Below, in pieces: positions 58,340 to 64,000 of a stretch of 64,000 nt of DNA. Under the pieces are notes generated by a model. The model did not search any database and had not been told where the DNA came from. It was given only the letters and a program-made list of their open reading frames with translations. Source of the stretch: Limiplasma sp031549415 (GTDB lineage Bacteria > Bacillota > Clostridia > Christensenellales > Aristaeellaceae); NCBI GenBank assembly GCA_031549415.1, contig JAVBPU010000004.1, forward strand, positions 280,620 through 344,619, read 5' to 3'. Within the stretch, counting starts at the first letter, position 1. Every line of letters starts with the position of its first letter. The translations under genes and the position numbers were made by a program.

Positions 58340-59293
58340 TTACTCACCCAGGCCGTAGGTGTCGATGTCCGCCTGGGTGATCGTTGCTGCGTCAAAGCCC
58401 TTTTCTTCTGAAATGATGAGCTTTTGCGGAACCGTTCCGCTCTTGATCATCCCAGCAATCACTTCCGCCTGGAAGGGGCTGCACTGGCCGTCATAGTTCC
58501 AGTTGCCCGCCAGCACTTCCTTCAGCGCCCACCTGTTGCAGTCAAAGCCAAGGACCACCACATTGCCGTCTTTGCCGTGGGTGATGCCCGCTTCGTCCAA
58601 AGCCGCCACAGCGCCCCGGGCCATGCCATCGTTCTCCGCATAGACGATGTTGAAGGCTTCGCCGGAGTTGATCACAGCTTCCACGATCTTCTTCGCTTCG
58701 GCTTCGTCCCAGGTGGCGGTCTGCTGTGCCACCAGCTTCATGGTGCCGGCAGCCACTTGGTCATTGAGGGGGCCGGTGCGGCCGATCTGCGCGTCGCTGC
58801 CCATGGCGCCCTGGATGTGGATGATGTTGTAGGCGTCCAGCTTCTGGTCCAGCAGCCATTGCACGGCCAGCGTGCCCTGGTTCTTCATGTCGGAGACCAC
58901 AGCCGCCTCATACAGGCTCTCGTCGCAGTCAATCATGCGGTCAAACAGGAACACCTTGATGCCGGCTTCCTGGGCGGATTTGAGAACGGTATCCCAGCCG
59001 GTGGTTTCAGCGGCGGAGATCAGCAAATAGTCTACGCCGTCGGTGATGAACTGCTGCGCGGCATTGAGCTGTTCGTCATTCTTGAGGCTGTAGAAGGTTT
59101 TGGCGACATAGCCGTTTTCCGCGGAGAAAACCCGCTCCATGTCTTTCACGTTGGCTTCGCGGTAGCCGGATTCGGAAGGCGGGTTGTTCACGATGCCCAC
59201 CGTAATCTCGTCTGCGGCAAAGGCCGAGGTCACACCAAGAAACAGGGAAAATACCAGCGTCAGGGTCAGTACCAAGCAAAGCGTCTTTTTCAT
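58340..59293 (-). CDS. ytfQ: YtfQ-type furanose-binding protein, 317 aa
   Basis: The start is the ATG at 59293 (MKKTLCLVLTL), after GAGGAGGAAAAACA. The signal peptide ends in SAFA-AD with no lipobox Cys. The mature protein begins 'EITVGIVNNPPSESGYREANVKDM', the YtfQ pattern, with 'GVDYLLISAAETTGWDTVLKSAQEAGIKVFLFDRMI' (in segments), 'VVSDMKNQGTLAVQWLL', 'IHIQGAMGSDAQIGRT' and 'GFDCNRWALKEVLAGN'. E. coli YtfQ binds galactofuranose; arabinofuranose or another furanose is possible here given araA nearby. Confidence 0.94.
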   Translation of the reverse strand: MKKTLCLVLTLTLVFSLFLGVTSAFAADEITVGIVNNPPSESGYREANVKDMERVFSAENGYVAKTFYSLKNDEQLNAAQQFITDGVDYLLISAAETTGWDTVLKSAQEAGIKVFLFDRMIDCDESLYEAAVVSDMKNQGTLAVQWLLDQKLDAYNIIHIQGAMGSDAQIGRTGPLNDQVAAGTMKLVAQQTATWDEAEAKKIVEAVINSGEAFNIVYAENDGMARGAVAALDEAGITHGKDGNVVVLGFDCNRWALKEVLAGNWNYDGQCSPFQAEVIAGMIKSGTVPQKLIISEEKGFDAATITQADIDTYGLGE

Positions 59294-59610
59294 TGTTTTT
59301 CCTCCTCTTTCTATGTTTGTCCGTCCTGGGCCGTCCTGTGGCGGGAATCGCCGCCAAGACCGGGACCCATCTGTCGCCATTGTACAAAACCCAAGCGGCG
59401 GATAACATTCAATATTTTTTGGACCTGTAGCAACTATTTCTCAATTTTTTGGAAGGAGAGCAGAAACCGGTGAATTTATTCGGGACTCTGATACTTTTTT
59501 TCGCTGCTTTGTCCTTGGCAAGGAATGGCCGGGGTTTTCCTTCCGGTGGGGAATTCGCGGCGACCCGGGCGATGTGGTATAATGAAAGAATCAATCCAGC
59601 GGAGGCCCCC
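59294..59610. other. divergent regulatory gap between ytfQ and the sensor kinase
   Basis: 317 nt without a gene. It has the TATAAT promoter of the kinase. On the minus strand there is a TACAAT near 59380 with a poor -35, consistent with an activator-dependent ytfQ promoter; the YesN-type regulator could act here. No RNA gene was seen. Confidence 0.55.
59576..59584 (+). promoter_or_regulatory. extended -10 promoter of the sensor operon
   Basis: TGG-TATAAT, with only a weak -35 (TTCGCG, 18 bp upstream), 27 nt before the kinase ATG. Confidence 0.6.
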
Positions 59611-61059
59611 ATGCGTAAAATCAAACTGTTTGACACAGCGCCGCAGGTCAGCATCAAGCGTCAAATCAACAAGCTTCTGTCCATCGCCGCCACCTCCCTG
59701 CTGGTGATCATCGCCGTGCTGATCGCCATGCTGGTGACCATCAGCAGCCAGTATACCAGCGCACTGCAAAATGCCAACACAGCTGCCGGCTTCAACATGG
59801 AGTTCAAAAAAGCGCTGGATTTGGAAATGTACAACCATGTGATCAAGCCCCGCAGCCAGCAATCGGTGGAAGAATTGCCCATGAACGAGCTGGATGACGC
59901 GGTGGTGGTGCTCCATCGCCTGGACGCCACCACCACCCTGCGGGACAACCGCTGGCGCATCCGCAGTATGCTGAACATGTGCGAAAACCTGCGCGGGTAC
60001 ATGATGGAAATCGCCCAGGCCGAGCGGTACGACGACCGGATGGACCTGCTGGAGCGAAACATCCGGGGGGAAACGGGCCTCACGTTGCTGATTGAAACTT
60101 ACATGCAGGAATACATTGATGACGAGGTGCGGGAGCTGGCCCGCCTGCAAGGCGAGATCGGCCAGCAGGTGGCTTTGGTCATCGCCTTGACCGTCATCGG
60201 CGTGTTGCTCCTGGCGGTGGGCATCCTGCTGTATTCGGTGCACTTTGCCAACCGCATCACCCAGCCCATCGCCGCGCTGGCAGAAAAGGCCCGCAGGCTG
60301 GGCGAGGGCGATTTTTCCGTTACGCCCATCCAGGCCCGCAGTACCGAGCTGCAAACCCTGGACAAGGGCTTTAACGAGATGGTGGGCCGCATCAACACCC
60401 TGATGGGCAAGCAGATGGAGAGCCAGAAATACCTGCACCGGGCCGAGCTGGAATTGCTGCAAGCGCAGATCAACCCCCATTTCCTATACAATACGCTGGA
60501 TTCCATCGTGGTGCTGGCGGAAAGCAACCGCAATGAAGAGGTGGTGCAGATGGTCACCAGCCTGTCGGTGTTCTTCCGCAACTCGTTAAGCCGCGGGCAG
60601 GACATTATCACCCTGCGGGCGGAACGGGACCAGGTGACCAGCTATTTGGAAATCCAGCAGATCCGATATAGCGACATTCTGCGCTACGAGATCCAGATCC
60701 CGGAGGAACTGCTGGACTGCCTGGTGCCCAAGCTGGTGCTGCAGCCCCTGGTGGAAAACGCCCTGTACCATGGCACCAAAAACAAGCGGGGCGTGGGCAG
60801 TATTTTCATTACAGGCAAAAGCCTGGGCAGCGATATGCTGCTGGAGGTCACCGACAACGGCGCGGGCATGGATGAGGAGCAGATCCAGACCCTGCGGGCA
60901 GGGGTGTACGAGGACCGCCATACCGGGCTGGGCCTGGTGAATGTGCACAAGCGGGTGAAGTTGTATTGTGGCGAGCCCTATGGGCTTTCCTTTGAAAGCG
61001 TCCTGGGAAAGGGCACCAGCGTATCCGTGCTGCTGCCCAAGGACATGCAGGTAGAATGA
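59611..61059 (+). CDS. LytS/YesM-type sensor histidine kinase, 482 aa
   Basis: The start is the ATG at 59611 (MRKIKLFDTAP), after GCGGAGGCCCCC; an earlier in-frame ATG lacks support. Membrane helices lie at about 25-45 and 185-205 and bound a ~140-residue extracellular helical sensor. A HAMP linker follows ('ANRITQPIAALAEKARRLGEGDF'). The kinase domain has the phospho-acceptor His in 'QINPHFLYNTLDS' near 290, then 'LQPLVENALYHG', 'TDNGAGMD' and 'GLGLVNVHKRV'. It is followed by a sugar-binding lipoprotein and a YesN-type regulator, as in XylFII-LytS-YesN systems. Confidence 0.94.
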   Translation: MRKIKLFDTAPQVSIKRQINKLLSIAATSLLVIIAVLIAMLVTISSQYTSALQNANTAAGFNMEFKKALDLEMYNHVIKPRSQQSVEELPMNELDDAVVVLHRLDATTTLRDNRWRIRSMLNMCENLRGYMMEIAQAERYDDRMDLLERNIRGETGLTLLIETYMQEYIDDEVRELARLQGEIGQQVALVIALTVIGVLLLAVGILLYSVHFANRITQPIAALAEKARRLGEGDFSVTPIQARSTELQTLDKGFNEMVGRINTLMGKQMESQKYLHRAELELLQAQINPHFLYNTLDSIVVLAESNRNEEVVQMVTSLSVFFRNSLSRGQDIITLRAERDQVTSYLEIQQIRYSDILRYEIQIPEELLDCLVPKLVLQPLVENALYHGTKNKRGVGSIFITGKSLGSDMLLEVTDNGAGMDEEQIQTLRAGVYEDRHTGLGLVNVHKRVKLYCGEPYGLSFESVLGKGTSVSVLLPKDMQVE

Positions 61060-61083
61060 GTATGTGAAAGGAGGGCCCCCATC

Positions 61084-62067
61084 ATGAAGAAATGGCTTTG
61101 CTGCGGCCTGCTGGCAGTTTTGCTGCTGCTTCTTGCGGGCTGTGGCCAAACCACCGGCCCGGGCAGCGTTGAAGAGGAACCCTATGATGATTTCATTGTG
61201 GTGGGCTTTTCCCAGGTGGGGGCGGAAAGTGACTGGCGCGGGGCCAACACCAAAAGCATGCGCTCGGCCCTGGCGGAAGCCAACGGCTACCGCCTGATTT
61301 TTGACGATGCCCAGCAAAAGCAACAGCGGCAGATCACCGCCATCCGCAACTTCATCCAGCAGGGCGTGGATTATATTGTGCTGGCCCCCACCACGGAAAC
61401 CGGCTGGGACACGGTTCTCAGCGAGGCCAAGGCCGTGGGCATCCCGGTGATCATCGTGGACCGCATGATTGAGGTTTCGGACGAAAGCCTGTTCACTTGC
61501 TGGGTGGGCTCCGATTTTTACAAGGAAGGCAGCACGGCGGCGGCCTGGATGGAAGCCCGCTTTGGCCAGCAGCCCATCCGCATTGTCCATTTGCAGGGCA
61601 ACATCGGCTCCTCCGCGCAAATTGGCCGCACCGTGGGCTTGGATGAGAGGCTCCGCGCCAACCCCAACTGGACCTTGGCCGCCCGCCGGAGCGGTGAATT
61701 CACCCAGGCCAAGGGGCAGGAGTTGATCGAGGAATTCATTGCCCGGCAGATTGATTTTAACGTGGTGTACTGCGAAAACGACAACATGGCTTATGGCGCT
61801 ATCAACGCCTTGAAAGCCGCGGGCATCCGGCCCGGTGTGGATGTGACCGTCATCTCCTTTGACGCCAACCGCACCGCGCTGGAAATGACGCTGGCCGGGG
61901 AGATCAGCTATAATGTGGAGTGCAATCCTTTGCACGGGCCCCGGGTTCAGGCCCTGATCGAGCAATTGGAGGCGGGCAAGGCCCCACAGAAATTTACGTA
62001 CGTGGAGGAAACCGCCTTCGACTGTAAGACCATCACCCGGGAAATCATTGACAGCCGCGAATACTGA
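61084..62067 (+). CDS. lipid-anchored sugar-binding protein of the sensor system (YtfQ-like), 327 aa
   Basis: The ATG at 61084 follows AAAGGAGGG. The signal ends in the lipobox LAGC (Cys20), so it is membrane-anchored. The mature part closely parallels the transporter receptor at 58340-59293: 'ESDWRGANTKSM', 'GVDYIVLAPTTETGWDTVLSEAKAVGIPVIIVDRMI' (in segments), 'IVHLQGNIGSSAQIGRT', 'SFDANRTALEMTLAGE'. No permease or ATPase follows it; it is flanked by kinase and regulator genes. It likely binds the same sugar and presents it to the kinase sensor domain. Confidence 0.93.
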   Translation: MKKWLCCGLLAVLLLLLAGCGQTTGPGSVEEEPYDDFIVVGFSQVGAESDWRGANTKSMRSALAEANGYRLIFDDAQQKQQRQITAIRNFIQQGVDYIVLAPTTETGWDTVLSEAKAVGIPVIIVDRMIEVSDESLFTCWVGSDFYKEGSTAAAWMEARFGQQPIRIVHLQGNIGSSAQIGRTVGLDERLRANPNWTLAARRSGEFTQAKGQELIEEFIARQIDFNVVYCENDNMAYGAINALKAAGIRPGVDVTVISFDANRTALEMTLAGEISYNVECNPLHGPRVQALIEQLEAGKAPQKFTYVEETAFDCKTITREIIDSREY

Positions 62068-62114
62068 TACATAAGCTTGAAGCCTGTGTCCAGGAAGGAG
62101 GTGCGCAACGCGCC

Positions 62115-63698
62115 ATGTACCAAATCTTTGTGGTGGAAGACGAGCTTTTGATCCGGCAAAGCATCCGCAACATGATTGAAAACATGCCCGGCCCTTATGC
62201 TTTTTGCGGGGAAGCCTCGGATGGAGAGATGGCTCTCTCCATGATGCAGGACCTGATGCCCGACATCTTGCTGACTGATATCAAGATGCCTTTCCTGGAC
62301 GGCTTTGAGCTAATCCGGCATGTGAAGGCCATGATGCCCTGGCTGAAAATCATTATCATCAGCGGCTATGGGGAATTTGAATCAGCCCAAAGGGCCATTT
62401 CTCTGGGTGTGGACCTATACCTTTTAAAGCCCATCCGCTCCGCCGACCTGGCGGAGGCCATTGAAAAAATCGCGGCAACGCTAGAGGAAATCAAAACCAA
62501 AAACGAGCTGCCGCTGGGGTATGACAAGGACGAGTTGCACAACGCCCTGCACCAGCATTTCATGCGGCAAATTCTTTATGGGGACGCCCATACCAGCCTT
62601 TTGCTGGAGCGGGCCCGGGCGCTGGAACTGGATGTGGTCCACCCTCTTTACCAGGTGGTTTTGCTCTCCTTTGACAGCGAGGATGAGAAGCGTAACGCGT
62701 TGCAAGCCACCCTCGCCACGATCCTCAAGGACACAAAAACCACCCTGTATTCCTTTCATGGCGCGGACCGGCTCACTTTGGTCCTCTATGGCTCCACGGC
62801 GGAGGCCGTCAGCGAACAGACCTACCGGTTCATCAATATTGTCCGGCATGAGCTCAAAAACCTGGGCGTGATCCTCACCACGGTGGTGGGCAATGTGGTG
62901 GAGCGCATCAGCGCCATCAAAGACGCCTACGGGGCCGCCGACGCCATGCTTAAAAAAGTGCAAAGCGTTTCAGCGGGGCAGATCATTGACATCAATGACA
63001 CCGCGCAGATCACCGCGGATATCGTCAGCTTCAGCAGCCCCTTTGGGGAGGACTTTCAGCAAAAGCTGCTGTATGCCTCCGGGGAGGATGTGCCCGCGCT
63101 GCTTGAGGACTACTGGAACGGCCCTCAGGGCGGCCAATTTTCCAGCATGCTCTACCGGTATTACGCCTTGGTGGATATTTTGAAAATCGCGGTCCGCGTC
63201 GTCTCCACCGCAAACTCCGCCGCGGACCCCAAAGATGTTGCCGCCCAGTTCAGCAGCCAATACGATATTTTTGCCGCCTCTGGCCAACGGGACCGGTTCC
63301 AAAAGCTGGCCGCCCAGCTCTTGCAGGATGCGCTGGAAATGAAGCAGGAAAACCTTGGCTTCTTCGGCCACAGCCATGTGATCAGCCGGGCCGAGGAGTA
63401 CGTGAAAGAAAACTTCTGCGACCCAAACATCTCGCTGATCAGCGTAGCCAAGCACGTGGGCATGAGCGCCGCCCATCTGAGTACGGTTTTTTCCCAAACG
63501 GTGGGAAAGACCTTTATCAGTTACCTAACCTCCCTACGCGTGGAAAAAGCGAAGGAACTGCTCTCTCAGACCGACTTCAAGCTGTCCGCCATTGCCATGG
63601 AAATCGGCTACAACGAGCCCAACTATTTTAGCCATGTTTTCAAAAAGAATGAAGGCATCACGCCCAAGGAATACCGGGGGAAATTCCAGCGATCTTAG
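62115..63698 (+). CDS. YesN/AraC-type response regulator, 527 aa
   Basis: The ATG at 62115 follows GGAAGGAGGTG at a rather long 11-nt spacing. The N-terminal receiver domain has the phospho-acceptor Asp in 'ILLTDIKMPFLDG' near residue 55, the acidic pair in 'VVEDELLIR' and Lys in 'LLKPI'. A long central region of ~300 residues follows, then a C-terminal AraC-type double HTH ('SLISVAKHVGMSAAHLSTVFSQTVGKTF', 'LSAIAMEIGYNEPNYFSHVFKKNEGITPKEY'). It is the output partner of the kinase and probably activates the divergent ytfQ operon. It is convergent with the rRNA operon. Confidence 0.94.
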   Translation: MYQIFVVEDELLIRQSIRNMIENMPGPYAFCGEASDGEMALSMMQDLMPDILLTDIKMPFLDGFELIRHVKAMMPWLKIIIISGYGEFESAQRAISLGVDLYLLKPIRSADLAEAIEKIAATLEEIKTKNELPLGYDKDELHNALHQHFMRQILYGDAHTSLLLERARALELDVVHPLYQVVLLSFDSEDEKRNALQATLATILKDTKTTLYSFHGADRLTLVLYGSTAEAVSEQTYRFINIVRHELKNLGVILTTVVGNVVERISAIKDAYGAADAMLKKVQSVSAGQIIDINDTAQITADIVSFSSPFGEDFQQKLLYASGEDVPALLEDYWNGPQGGQFSSMLYRYYALVDILKIAVRVVSTANSAADPKDVAAQFSSQYDIFAASGQRDRFQKLAAQLLQDALEMKQENLGFFGHSHVISRAEEYVKENFCDPNISLISVAKHVGMSAAHLSTVFSQTVGKTFISYLTSLRVEKAKELLSQTDFKLSAIAMEIGYNEPNYFSHVFKKNEGITPKEYRGKFQRS

Positions 63699-63752
63699 CA
63701 ATGGCCGGGTATTTGATGGGATAACAAGTTTCAGTAAAAAATCGTAGATATC

Positions 63753-63777
63753 AAAAAAACCGCCATATCAGGCGGTT
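63753..63777 (-). terminator. terminator of the rRNA/tRNA-Asn transcript
   Basis: On the minus strand AACCGCC-TGATAT-GGCGGTT is followed by a run of seven T, just after the tRNA. Confidence 0.88.
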
Positions 63778-63780
63778 GAA

Positions 63781-63855
63781 TGGCTCCCCAGGTAGGGCTC
63801 GAACCTACAACAACTCGGTTAACAGCCGAGTGCTCTGCCATTGAGCTACTGAGGA
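63781..63855 (-). tRNA. tRNA-Asn (anticodon GTT)
   Basis: Read leftward, the 7-bp acceptor stem TCCTCAG pairs with CTGGGGA. The anticodon stem-loop CTCGG-CTGTTAA-CCGAG has anticodon GTT, and the T-loop GTTCGAGC is standard. Discriminator G and an encoded CCA end the gene. It lies 8 nt after the 5S rRNA and is the last gene of the rRNA operon. Confidence 0.96.
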
Positions 63856-63863
63856 ATAAGGAA

Positions 63864-63979
<116 letters not shown>

Positions 63980-64000
63980 AAGGGTGAGCTGTGTGAGTGT

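Overview
The window is about 60% GC. It looks like a chromosomal piece of an anaerobic Bacillota bacterium, probably class Clostridia of the gut type (Christensenellales or Oscillospirales relatives). This is inferred from strong AGGAGG ribosome sites, sigma-A promoters, a rubrerythrin, an ECF sigma/DUF4179 anti-sigma pair, a LytS/YesN sugar sensor, AraR, a LicC-LicA fusion and the 5S rRNA. I cannot name the species.

Left part (1-9330, all leftward): a four-gene unit encodes a lipoprotein with a VWA-like start, a four-helix membrane protein, a tubulin-like GTPase (709 aa) and an actin/Hsp70-fold protein resembling SrfB (1238 aa). A partial VOC gene follows. This pairing of actin-like and tubulin-like filament-type proteins with a membrane anchor and a surface lipoprotein is the best candidate for an undescribed system. 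Next come a glycosyltransferase, a 194-bp palindromic intergenic element, rubrerythrin, a Big2-CHAP secreted protein, queH with a coupled secreted metallo-beta-lactamase-fold protein, a D-aminoacylase-type amidohydrolase, secreted proteins of unknown role, a four-repeat peptidoglycan-binding protein followed by a second (161-bp) palindromic element, an ECF sigma/DUF4179 operon, and a Cys-rich cupin.

Middle (23.6-32 kb): a BCCT transporter sits with an HTH-LicC-LicA fusion (choline uptake to CDP-choline) and an HD protein. Divergent from these is a two-gene DNA-repair unit (radical SAM with HhH, plus a DUF4130 protein) whose promoter carries a LexA-type box GAAC-N4-GTTC. An uncharacterised two-domain protein and an AraC regulator follow.

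Right part (32-59.3 kb, leftward): a long carbohydrate and organic-acid region. Its products are a flavoprotein, SDR, Zn-alcohol dehydrogenase, OYE-type reductase, LacI regulator, IlvD/Edd dehydratase, LivKHMGF transporter, a fucose-isomerase-like protein, a KDPG-aldolase-like/VOC fusion, a cupin, AraA, AraR, a ChvE-GguAB-type transporter and a YtfQRT-YjfF-type transporter. Divergent from the last is a three-gene sensor (histidine kinase, lipid-anchored sugar-binding protein, YesN-type regulator) of the XylFII-LytS-YesN type, which probably senses the transported pentose or furanose and controls uptake. Strong stem-loops follow each of the three transporter binding-protein genes, and cre/LacI-like and AraR-like operators lie in the regulatory gaps. 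All three transporter binding proteins have ordinary signal peptides without a lipobox.

The window ends with the tail of a leftward rRNA operon: 5S rRNA, tRNA-Asn(GTT) and a terminator. Many long open frames opposite real genes are GC-rich shadows and were left out.
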